Below, piece after piece: positions 51,117-58,835 of a stretch of 64,000 bases of DNA (its first letter is position 1; every line of letters starts with the position of its first letter). This DNA is from Actinobacteria bacterium OV320 (GTDB lineage: Bacteria > Actinomycetota > Actinomycetes > Streptomycetales > Streptomycetaceae): the NCBI GenBank assembly GCA_001298545.1, contig LJCX01000028.1, forward strand, positions 1-64,000, read 5' to 3'. The translations under genes were made by a program, and so were the position numbers. The notes below the pieces were generated by a model that had not been told where the DNA came from, searched no databases, and was given only the letters and a program-made list of their open reading frames with translations.

Positions 51117-52187
51117 GTGGTGGACAAGGCGACGGGCTCGGGCGGGTGGCGCGGCTGGCGGGCGGCGACGCAGGCGGCGCTGTACGGCGTGGACGGAACG
51201 GGCGGCTTCTACCGGCGCTCCGAGGGCCCGGCCGGGCACTTCCGTACGTCCGTGCACGCGTCGCCGCTGTTCGCCGCCGCCGTGGCCCGGCTGCTGTGCC
51301 GGGTCGACGAGGCGCTGGGCCGGCCCTCGTCGCTCGACTTCGTCGACATGGCCGCCGGGCGGGGCGAACTGGTCACCGGCGTGCTGGCCGCGCTCCCCGC
51401 CGAGGTGGCGGCACGCACACGCGCGTACGCCGTCGAACTCGCCGACCGCCCCGCGGGCCTCGCTCACCGGATCGAGTGGCTCCCCGAGCCTCCACGGCAG
51501 CTCACGGGGCTGCTGTTCGCCAACGAGTGGCTGGACAACGTGCCCGTCGAGGTCGCGGAGGTCGACTCCGCGGGCGTGGCGCGGCTGGTGCTCGTCCGGG
51601 ACACCGGGGCCGAGCGGCTCGGCGACCGGGTGTCCGGCGCGGAGGCGGAGTGGCTCGCGCGGTGGTGGCCGACGGCGGGCGAGGAGGGGCTGCGCGCGGA
51701 GATCGGGCTGCCCCGGGACACGGCCTGGGCGTCCGCCGTCTCGTGCCTCGCGGGCGGGCTCGCGGTGGCGGTGGACTACGCGCACACGGCGGACGCGCGC
51801 CCCCCGTTCGGAACGCTCACCGGCTTCCGGGAGGGGCGCGAGACAGCACCCGTGCCGGACGGTTCCTGCGACATCACGGCCCACGTCGCGCTGGACGCGT
51901 GCGCGGAGGCGGGAGCGACGGCGGGAGCGACGGCGAAGGGCGCGGCGCGGGCTGCCGTCGGCGCGCGCCTGCTCACACAACGCGCCGCACTGCGCGCCCT
52001 GGGCATCGCCGGCGCACGCCCCCCGCTGGCGCTGGCGTCCACGGACCCCTCCGCATACGTTCGCGCCCTCTCGAGCGCCGGAGAGGCCGCGGAGCTCCTC
52101 GCGCCGGGCGGGCTGGGCGACTTCGGATGGCTGCTCCAGCCGGTCGGAATTCCCCACCCGCTCGACCCGGAAGCCGAAACCGGCTGA
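51117..52187 (+). CDS. MidA/NDUFAF7-like SAM-dependent methyltransferase
   Basis: The 356-residue protein has an N-terminal opening like NDUFAF7/MidA and then motif I SLDFVDMAAGRGELVTGVL. GLLFANEWLDNVPVEV matches the NExxDxxPV-type motif of this family (Methyltransf_28). It should be a protein arginine methyltransferase-like enzyme. In eukaryotes the homologue methylates the NDUFS2 subunit of complex I, whose bacterial counterpart NuoD is coded immediately downstream on the other strand. An Ala/Gly-rich insertion lies near 263-285. The GTG start has TAGTCT six bases upstream, so it is leaderless. Confidence 0.78.
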   Translation: MVDKATGSGGWRGWRAATQAALYGVDGTGGFYRRSEGPAGHFRTSVHASPLFAAAVARLLCRVDEALGRPSSLDFVDMAAGRGELVTGVLAALPAEVAARTRAYAVELADRPAGLAHRIEWLPEPPRQLTGLLFANEWLDNVPVEVAEVDSAGVARLVLVRDTGAERLGDRVSGAEAEWLARWWPTAGEEGLRAEIGLPRDTAWASAVSCLAGGLAVAVDYAHTADARPPFGTLTGFREGRETAPVPDGSCDITAHVALDACAEAGATAGATAKGAARAAVGARLLTQRAALRALGIAGARPPLALASTDPSAYVRALSSAGEAAELLAPGGLGDFGWLLQPVGIPHPLDPEAETG

Positions 52188-52219
52188 CCGCCCGCGGCAT
52201 GCCCCGGCCGCCGCCCGGC

Positions 52220-53371
52220 CTACTTGTCGATGTCCCCCACCACGAAGAACATCGACCCGAGGATCGCCACCATGTCCGAGACGAGCGTGCCCGGCAGCAG
52301 TTCGGTGAGCGCCTGGATGTTGTTGTACGAGGCCGAGCGGAGCTTCAGCCGGTACGGCGTCTTCTCGCCCTTGCTGACGAGGTAGTAGCCGTTGATGCCG
52401 AGGGGGTTCTCGGTCCACGCGTACGTGTGCCCCTCGGGCGCCTTGAGGACCTTGGGGAGCCGCTGGTTGATCGGACCGGGCGGCAGCTCGGCGAGACGGT
52501 CCAGACAGGCGTCCGCGAGGTCGAGCGCGTTGTACGTCTGCTCCAGGAGGCACTCGAAGCGCGCGAGACAGTCGCCCTCGGTCCGGGTCACCACCTTGAG
52601 GGTGTCCTGCAGCTCCCCGTACGCGAGATAGGGCTCGTCCCGGCGCAGGTCGAAGTCCACACCCGAGGCGCGCGCGATCGGCCCGCTCACGCCGTACGCG
52701 TGCACGTACTCCGGGGCGAGCGTTCCCACGTCCCGCGTGCGCCCCCGGAAGATCTCGTTGCCGACCACCAGATCGTCGAAGACGTCCATGCGCGAGCGCA
52801 CGGCGGCGACGGCGCCACGCGCGCGTGCGGCCCACCCGGCCGGCAGGTCCTCCTTGAGGCCGCCGACGCGGTTGAACATGTAGTGCATGCGCCCGCCGGA
52901 GACCTCCTCCATCACGTTCTGGAGCACTTCGCGCTCACGGAAGGCGTAGAAGACCGGCGTGATGCCGCCCAGCTCCAGGGGGTAGGACCCCAGGAACATC
53001 AGGTGGTTCAGCACCCGGTTCAGCTCGGCGAGCAGGGTACGGGTCCACACCGCGCGCGGGGGGACCTCCATGCCGAGCATCCGCTCCACCGCGAGGACCA
53101 CGCCCAGCTCGTTCGAGAACGCCGACAGCCAGTCGTGGCGGTTGGCCAGCATGACGATCTGCCGGTAGTCGCGTGCCTCGAACAGCTTCTCCGCGCCGCG
53201 GTGCATGTAGCCGATCACCGGCTCCGCCTGCCGGATGCGCTCGCCGTCCAGGACGAGCCGCAGCCGCAGCACACCGTGCGTGGAGGGGTGCTGGGGGCCG
53301 ATGTTGAGCACCATGTCGGTGCTCTCCGCGGCACCGCCGATCCCGACCGTGGTCTCCGTCGTAGGAGTCAT
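52220..53371 (-). CDS. nuoD: NADH-quinone oxidoreductase subunit D-like protein, isolated
   Basis: The 383-residue protein is a full-length complex I 49-kDa (NuoD/NDUFS2) homologue: NIGPQHPSTHGVLRLRLVLD, GYMHRGAEKLFEARDYRQ with Arg58, RVLNHLMFLG, MHYMFNRVGGLKEDLPAGW, the NPLGINGYYLVSKG region and a GDIDK end. This subunit helps form the quinone site and carries residues near cluster N2. No other nuo gene is in the window, so this is probably a second copy beside the main nuo cluster. It may assemble in place of, or compete with, the main NuoD. It converges with the MidA-like gene across 32 bases. Confidence 0.92.
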   Translation of the reverse strand: MTPTTETTVGIGGAAESTDMVLNIGPQHPSTHGVLRLRLVLDGERIRQAEPVIGYMHRGAEKLFEARDYRQIVMLANRHDWLSAFSNELGVVLAVERMLGMEVPPRAVWTRTLLAELNRVLNHLMFLGSYPLELGGITPVFYAFREREVLQNVMEEVSGGRMHYMFNRVGGLKEDLPAGWAARARGAVAAVRSRMDVFDDLVVGNEIFRGRTRDVGTLAPEYVHAYGVSGPIARASGVDFDLRRDEPYLAYGELQDTLKVVTRTEGDCLARFECLLEQTYNALDLADACLDRLAELPPGPINQRLPKVLKAPEGHTYAWTENPLGINGYYLVSKGEKTPYRLKLRSASYNNIQALTELLPGTLVSDMVAILGSMFFVVGDIDK

Positions 53372-53414
53372 GGGCACAGTCTCCCCTACGCGCTCCGCTC
53401 CGTACGCTGACGGT

Positions 53415-53918
53415 ATGGAAACGGGGAGCCCGGGTGGCGTGGGGACGACGGCGGCCGGACCGGAGTGGCTCGGACTGCCGCCGGGACTGTTGCGGATGCG
53501 GCGGCTGCTGCTGGTGGTGTGGCTGGGGCTGGTGGCCGTCGGCGCCGGGCTGCTGCTCGGGCTGCTCGTCGGCCCCGCGTGGGCCGCGTTCGCGCTGCTG
53601 CCCCTGGCCGGCATCGGATGGGGCTGGGTGCTGCTCGGCCGCAACTGGCACTCCTGGCGGTACGCCGAGCGGGCCGACGACCTGCTGATCAGCCGGGGCG
53701 TGCTGTGGCGGGAGGAGACCGTCGTGCCGTACGGGCGCATGCAGCTCGTCGAGGTCACCTCCGGGCCCGTCGAACGGCACTTCGGCCTGGCCAGCGTCCA
53801 GCTGCACACCGCGGCCGCCGCGACCGACGCGACCATCCCGGGCCTGGACCCGGCCGAGGCGGAACGGCTGCGCGACCGCCTCACCCAGCTCGGCGAGGCC
53901 CGATCGGCGGGGCTGTGA
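53415..53918 (+). CDS. Bacterial PH-domain (YdbS-like) membrane protein
   Basis: The 167-residue protein has two membrane helices (about 28-50 and 55-75) followed by a bacterial PH (bPH_2, DUF304) domain: RADDLLISRGVLWREETVVP, YGRMQLVEVTSGPVERHFGL and ASVQLHTA. It resembles YdbS of Bacillus, whose gene is paired with ydbT. The downstream bPH gene overlaps its stop by four bases, so the two form a complex-like unit. TACGCT six bases upstream and no Shine-Dalgarno suggest a leaderless mRNA. Function unknown. Confidence 0.88.
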   Translation: METGSPGGVGTTAAGPEWLGLPPGLLRMRRLLLVVWLGLVAVGAGLLLGLLVGPAWAAFALLPLAGIGWGWVLLGRNWHSWRYAERADDLLISRGVLWREETVVPYGRMQLVEVTSGPVERHFGLASVQLHTAAAATDATIPGLDPAEAERLRDRLTQLGEARSAGL

Positions 53919-55402
53919 CGACCCCGGGTGTCGAGGACGGCGCACCCGACGTACCCGACGCACCCGACGCACCCGACGCACCCGACGCACCCGCCCCAGT
54001 GGACACCGCGGAGCCCACCGACACTGCGGACACCCCGGAGACAGCGGAGACGGCGGAGACGGCGGAGACGGCGGGAACACCGGACCCTCCCGGCACCCAC
54101 CCCGAACGCCCCGTCACCGAGCGCCGGCTGCATCCCGTCACACCGTTCCGGCGGGCGTGGGCGCCGATCGCGGTCCTCGTCGGGTGGGCCGTGCACGACC
54201 CCAACCAGGCGCAGGAGCAGCTGACCCGGCTGACCACCACGACCCTGCTGATCGCGCTCGCCGTCCTCGTCCCGGCAGCTTCTCTCTACGGCTTCCTGAC
54301 CTGGTGGTTCACCCATTTCTCGGTGACCGACAGCGAACTGCGCATCCGGACCGGCCTGCTGTTCCGGCGCGCCGCGCACATCCGGCTGGAGCGCGTCCAG
54401 GCGATCGACGTCAGTCAGCCGCTGCTCGCGCGGATCGCGGGAGTCGCGAAGCTCCGGCTCGACGTCGTCGGCGCCGAGAAGAAGGACGAACTGGCCTTCC
54501 TGGGCGAGGAGGAGGCCCGGGTGCTGCGGGCGGAGCTGCTCGCGCGGGCGGCGGGTTTCGCGCCGGAGACGGCGCACGAGGTGGGCGAGGCGCCCGCGCG
54601 CGAGCTGCTGCGCGTACCGCCGCGCGAGCTCGCGATCGCGCTGGTCCTGACCGGCGCGACCTGGGGCGCCCTGGTCGCCGCGCTCGTCGTGCCGCCGGTG
54701 CTGTGGCTGGCCACCCACAGCGTGTGGACCGTCCTCGCGACCGGCGTGCCGCTGCTCGGCGCGGCGGGCGCGAGCAGCGTGGGGCGGTTCGTCGGCGAGT
54801 ACGACTGGACGGTCGGCGAGTCGCCGGACGGGCTGCGGATCGACCATGGGCTGCTGGACCGTACGCACGAGACGGTGCCGCCCGGGCGGGTGCAGACCGT
54901 ACGGATCGTGCAGCCGCTGCTGTGGCGGCGGCGCGGGTGGGTCCGGGTCGAGCTCGACGTGGCCGGCTCGGCCAATTCCGTACTCGTGCCGGTCGCCCCG
55001 CGCGAGGCCGCGGAGGCCGTCGTCGCGCGCGTACTGCCCGGAGTGAGCGTCCCGGCCGGGACCTCGCTGTCACGGCCGCCGCGACGGGCCGGGCGGTGTG
55101 TTCCGCTGTGGTGGCGGGGCTACGGGATCGCCGTCACGGACACGGTGTTCGCCACCCGGCACGGACTGCTGCGCCGCAGCCTGGCGCTCGTCCCGCACGC
55201 CAAGGTACAGAGCGTGCGACTGACGCAAGGGCCCTGGCAGCGTCTCTGGCGGCTCGCGGACGTCCATGTGGACACGGGGGCCGACAAGACCGTCACAGCC
55301 CGGCTGCGGGACGTACAGGAGGCCGCGGAGCTGCTTCGAGGTCAGGCCGAACGGTCACGGACCGGGCGCCTGGACGCCCGGTCCGACCGGTGGATGGCGT
55401 AG
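53915..55402 (+). CDS. Multi-domain bacterial PH (YdbT-like) membrane protein
   Basis: The 495-residue protein has a low-complexity start with DAP repeats (residues about 12-27) and an ETA run (about 42-54). Two membrane helices and a first PH domain follow (FTHFSVTDSELRIRTGLLFR), then two further helices with a second PH domain (IDHGLLDRTHETVPPGRVQT) and a third (TDTVFATRHGLLRRSLALVP). This is the YdbT layout. GTG overlaps the upstream stop by four bases. Both PH proteins may act in envelope or lipid-related complexes; no catalytic motif is visible. Confidence 0.88.
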   Translation: MTTPGVEDGAPDVPDAPDAPDAPDAPAPVDTAEPTDTADTPETAETAETAETAGTPDPPGTHPERPVTERRLHPVTPFRRAWAPIAVLVGWAVHDPNQAQEQLTRLTTTTLLIALAVLVPAASLYGFLTWWFTHFSVTDSELRIRTGLLFRRAAHIRLERVQAIDVSQPLLARIAGVAKLRLDVVGAEKKDELAFLGEEEARVLRAELLARAAGFAPETAHEVGEAPARELLRVPPRELAIALVLTGATWGALVAALVVPPVLWLATHSVWTVLATGVPLLGAAGASSVGRFVGEYDWTVGESPDGLRIDHGLLDRTHETVPPGRVQTVRIVQPLLWRRRGWVRVELDVAGSANSVLVPVAPREAAEAVVARVLPGVSVPAGTSLSRPPRRAGRCVPLWWRGYGIAVTDTVFATRHGLLRRSLALVPHAKVQSVRLTQGPWQRLWRLADVHVDTGADKTVTARLRDVQEAAELLRGQAERSRTGRLDARSDRWMA

Positions 55403-55408
55403 GACACC

Positions 55409-57118
55409 TCAGGAGACGGCGCTGCGCAGTCCCTGAAGGTCGATGTGCTCCGTCTCGTCGTGGGCGGTCAGGTCGATCACCTGACCCACACCGCGCGCCG
55501 CCTCGTCCAGCGGCTTGAACTCCGCCTCGGACTCGGCCTTGTGCAGGGCGAGGGCCTCCTGGCCGACGACATCGGCCAGGTCCTCGTTCTGCACCGCCTC
55601 CAGGGCGTAGGGCGCCGACGCGCTCTTCGTACCGAAGAAGTCGAAGCCTCCCTGGGCCGTCGGACGCCGTACGGGCTGTGCGGCCGGTACGACGGCCACG
55701 GCGGTCGGCACGGCGAAGTGGCCGGAGGGGCGGCGCTGCACGGCGCCGGCGGGACGGGGGACGAGTGCGCCGGCCCCGGTGGCGGACGGGGCTGCGGCGC
55801 CGGTGGGGGTGCTGGTCGGGGCGGAGTACACCGGCGGCTCGGGCCGCACGGTCTCCGCGTGGTTCAGCCGCTCGCCGACCGCGGCCGCTTCCGAAGCAAC
55901 CGGTTCCGGGGCGTTCTCCTGCGCGTCGTCCGCGTCCCCGGCGGCGGGAGCCCGATCACCCCGGGTCTGGTCACCCCGGGTCTGGTCGGCCGAGGCCTGG
56001 TCACCCGGCGCCTGGTCACCCGGGGCCCGGTCCTCCGCACTCTCGTCGTCCGCGCTCCGGTCGTCCGGGGCCGTTTCGGCCTCGGCAGCCGTGTGGAGGG
56101 CGGCCGCGCGCGCGTGCTCGTCGACCGCCTCGGGCTTCCCCTGTGCTTCGTCCTCCTGCGCGGCCTCCGCGTCGCCGCCGGCGACTGTGGCGCCGACGTC
56201 CGCGGAAGTCGCCCGCGCGGGCTCCTCCTCGGCGTGGTCCTCGATCTTCATGGCCTTGACGCCGTCGGTGTCGAACCGGGCCAGGGCCGCCTGGGCCCGC
56301 AGGAACAGCTTGGACCCCTCGGGCGAGAAGACCGCCGAATCCGTCGGCTCCTCCTCGGTCTCCGCGCTCTCCTCGGCTTCCCCGGTCTCCGCCACCGGCT
56401 CGGCGGCGGCGTCGCCGGACTCGGCGGAGTCGCCAGAATCGCCAGAGTCGGCAGCGGCGTCGAACGCGGCCTCCTCGGCCGACTCCTCAGCTCCGGCCGA
56501 CGCCTCGACGGCATCCGTGCCTGCGGTGGCCCCGAAGTCCTCGGTGGCCTCGGTGTCCCCGAAGTCCTCGGTGTCGTCGGCGTCCTCGGCCTCCCGCGCG
56601 ACGACCGCGCCGGCCGGCTCCGCGTCCTGCGCCGCGCGCGCGGCGGGCAGCGCGGGCGTGGGCGCCGCTTCTATCTCGAGCAGCCGGCGGCCCTCCAGGG
56701 CGCTGGCCCGCTCGGTCTCTGCCGTGGCATAGCGGCGCAGCAGCGCGGCGTGCTCGTTGCGCAGGCCCGCCAGTTCGGTGCGCTTGGACCGCAGGCGCTG
56801 CTCCAGCTTGACGCGCAGCTCACGTGATTCGTCGAGGTCGCTCTCCAGTTCGGCGACCCGTTCCTCGTAGCGCCACTCGTCGCCGGCACGCGCGCGTGCC
56901 AGGTCGGCGACCTGTTTGCCGGCCTGTATGTCCCAGCGGCGCATCACGTACGCGCCGAGGATCGCCGTCGCCGCGGCGGCCGCGGCCAGACCACGGAGCG
57001 CCGTCGGCTCCGTGAACACCCAGGGGCCGAGGGCGCAGACGAGGGAGACGCCTGCGATTGCCGAGGGAGGCAGCAGCCTGTGCAAAGGCGGGGAATGGCG
57101 GTGACGTCCACGTGGCAT
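55409..57118 (-). CDS. Membrane-anchored coiled-coil protein with acidic, repetitive region
   Basis: The 569-residue protein has two adjacent hydrophobic helices (about 20-35 and 41-57) and a coiled coil (about 75-140: ERVAELESDLDESRELRVKL, QRLRSKRTELAGLRNEHAAL). A long acidic region (about 150-420) carries repeats such as DTEDFGDTEATEDFG and GDQAPGDQASADQTRGDQ. A conserved-looking C-terminus follows (GGFDFFGTKSASAPYALEAV, EHIDLQGLRSAVS). It resembles membrane scaffold or cytoskeletal proteins of actinomycetes, without a known role. TAAGTT seven bases upstream indicates a leaderless start. It converges with the PH gene. Confidence 0.8.
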   Translation of the reverse strand: MPRGRHRHSPPLHRLLPPSAIAGVSLVCALGPWVFTEPTALRGLAAAAAATAILGAYVMRRWDIQAGKQVADLARARAGDEWRYEERVAELESDLDESRELRVKLEQRLRSKRTELAGLRNEHAALLRRYATAETERASALEGRRLLEIEAAPTPALPAARAAQDAEPAGAVVAREAEDADDTEDFGDTEATEDFGATAGTDAVEASAGAEESAEEAAFDAAADSGDSGDSAESGDAAAEPVAETGEAEESAETEEEPTDSAVFSPEGSKLFLRAQAALARFDTDGVKAMKIEDHAEEEPARATSADVGATVAGGDAEAAQEDEAQGKPEAVDEHARAAALHTAAEAETAPDDRSADDESAEDRAPGDQAPGDQASADQTRGDQTRGDRAPAAGDADDAQENAPEPVASEAAAVGERLNHAETVRPEPPVYSAPTSTPTGAAAPSATGAGALVPRPAGAVQRRPSGHFAVPTAVAVVPAAQPVRRPTAQGGFDFFGTKSASAPYALEAVQNEDLADVVGQEALALHKAESEAEFKPLDEAARGVGQVIDLTAHDETEHIDLQGLRSAVS

Positions 57119-57496
57119 GGCCAGAAACTTACCGCGCGTAGGCGAATGTTGGCGCCCCGCCCCGCAAAAACACGGCCATACCGAAGTCTTCACAGGGCAT
57201 CAGGAAACAACGCGGTCACGGAATTCGACGAGAAGCAAGATCATTTCCTGCCGGGGTGCCCCGAACAGCCCTCATGAACCCCGGCCGAGCCACCCGGCAC
57301 CCCCGGCCTTCGACGACCGTCGGACCCCTCCTCGACGCCCGTCAGACCCCTTCCCGGCGCCCGTCGGCCTCCTCCTTGACGTCCGCCGCCCCCTGCTCGA
57401 CGCCCGCCGCCCCGCCCCGGCATTCGACGCCCGCCGCCCTGTCTCCGGCATTCGCCATTTGACGCCCGCCGCCCGGCCCCCGCCGTCGGGCGCCGC
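57119..57496. other. Intergenic tract with CGACGCCCGCCGCCC-type repeats
   Basis: From about 57300 to 57480 a degenerate CTCGACGCCCGCCGCCC unit recurs four or more times, downstream of the leftward esterase gene. The AT-richer part 57120-57290 includes the promoter of the coiled-coil gene. No coding gene is supported. Confidence 0.6.
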
Positions 57497-58624
57497 TCAC
57501 CGGTCGCTCAACCGCCCGCTGATCCACTCGAGTGTCGGCGGGATCTCCCGCCGCCAGGTGTTGAAGTTGTGCCCGCCGCTTTCCAGGATGATCGACGAGA
57601 TCCTGGTCGTGCCCGTGGCCTTCGCCAGCCCTATGAACTTCTGTGTGGCCTTGAAGTTGGATTCTCCGACCTTGCTGCTGGTGACGAGCAACGAGGTGTC
57701 GGGAGCGGAACGATTCTTCAGAAACCAGTGCAGATCCGCCTCATTGCGCAGGGTCGCGTTCCCGTGGAAGAGGTCGCCCGTGGTCGGATCGCTCGGCGCC
57801 TTGTAGTACGCCGACAGGCCCGCGCCCGCCCCGTAGACCTCCGGGTGGTGCATCGCCAGCTTCAGCGCACAGTAGCCGCCCGTGGAATCGCCGATGATGC
57901 CCCAGCTGCCGGGCTTCCTGGCCACCCGGTAGTGGGCCGTCACGGCGTCCGGCAGGTCCTTGGCGAAGAACGACTCGGTCTGCGGGCCGCCCGGGATGTC
58001 CACGCACTCGGTGTCGCGCGGCGGCGCCACCGTCGGCCGCATCATCACCAGGATCATCGGCTGCATGCGCCCGTCCCTGGCGAGCTGCCGCGCGGTACGC
58101 GGGTAGTGCAGCTTGTCCACCAGCGCCTCCGCCGTTCCGGGGTAGCCCGTGAGGACGACGGCCGCGGGGAACGTACGCGTGCGGTACTGCGGGTCGAAGT
58201 ACTCCGGCGGCAGATACACGTACGCCGGCGTGGCTATCTGTGTCGTACGTCCGTTGACGGCGACCTTCTGGATCTGTCCGCCGTACTGCGGACGCGGGCT
58301 GCCGCCGCCGTCCACGCGCCGGGTGTCGACCACCCGCAGCGGCCCCGCCGGGGCGCCGCCCGCCGCGTGGTCGACGACCACCCCCTGGTCCGTCTCCCGG
58401 CCGAACAGATCCGCCCAGCTGGCGTAGAAGCCGAACGCCTGGTTGGCGGTCAGCCCCACCGACCCGAACAGCGCCAACTGGGTGGCGAGCAGCAGCCCGA
58501 CCCGCCCGCTGACGGTTCGCCAGCCGGTTCGGGCAAGGCGCGGCCACAGCCATACCGTGCCGACGAACAGCAGTAAGGCGAACAGCACTGACAGCAGCAG
58601 CGTTTTGTCGCTCGTGAGCCCCAT
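57497..58624 (-). CDS. Esterase-family alpha/beta hydrolase with membrane-spanning N-terminus
   Basis: The 375-residue protein starts with two or three hydrophobic helices (about 8-28, 38-62). An extracytoplasmic alpha/beta hydrolase domain of the esterase D/Ag85 group follows, with a nucleophile in GDSTGGYCALKLAMHH and a late His in ESGGHNFNTW. It should hydrolyse or transfer acyl esters outside the membrane. It is divergent from the MprF-like gene and could act on the lipids that protein produces. The start MGLTSDKTLL is chosen as the natural beginning of the first helix. Confidence 0.83.
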   Translation of the reverse strand: MGLTSDKTLLLSVLFALLLFVGTVWLWPRLARTGWRTVSGRVGLLLATQLALFGSVGLTANQAFGFYASWADLFGRETDQGVVVDHAAGGAPAGPLRVVDTRRVDGGGSPRPQYGGQIQKVAVNGRTTQIATPAYVYLPPEYFDPQYRTRTFPAAVVLTGYPGTAEALVDKLHYPRTARQLARDGRMQPMILVMMRPTVAPPRDTECVDIPGGPQTESFFAKDLPDAVTAHYRVARKPGSWGIIGDSTGGYCALKLAMHHPEVYGAGAGLSAYYKAPSDPTTGDLFHGNATLRNEADLHWFLKNRSAPDTSLLVTSSKVGESNFKATQKFIGLAKATGTTRISSIILESGGHNFNTWRREIPPTLEWISGRLSDR

Positions 58625-58835
58625 GCGGTGGTTTCCTGCCTGCTCTCCGTCCGGGATCACGCCCGCTCCCCCGACTCCTTCGCGAGGGCTTGTCCCGAAC
58701 TTTCCTTCGCCTTTTCAGTGGCTTTGAGGAGACGAGTGAACCTCTCTCCTCAAGACACCGTCCTAGAGGGCGCAATGTCGCCGGATGCCCGAATCGGGCC
58801 CGGGTCCAAGGTCTCTCGCGGAACTACGGGATGCG
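58625..58835. promoter_or_regulatory. Shared upstream region of the esterase and MprF-like genes
   Basis: About 210 bases separate the two divergent starts. The stretch 58680-58770 is noticeably less GC-rich and probably holds both promoters, but no clear -35/-10 pair was chosen. Confidence 0.4.
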
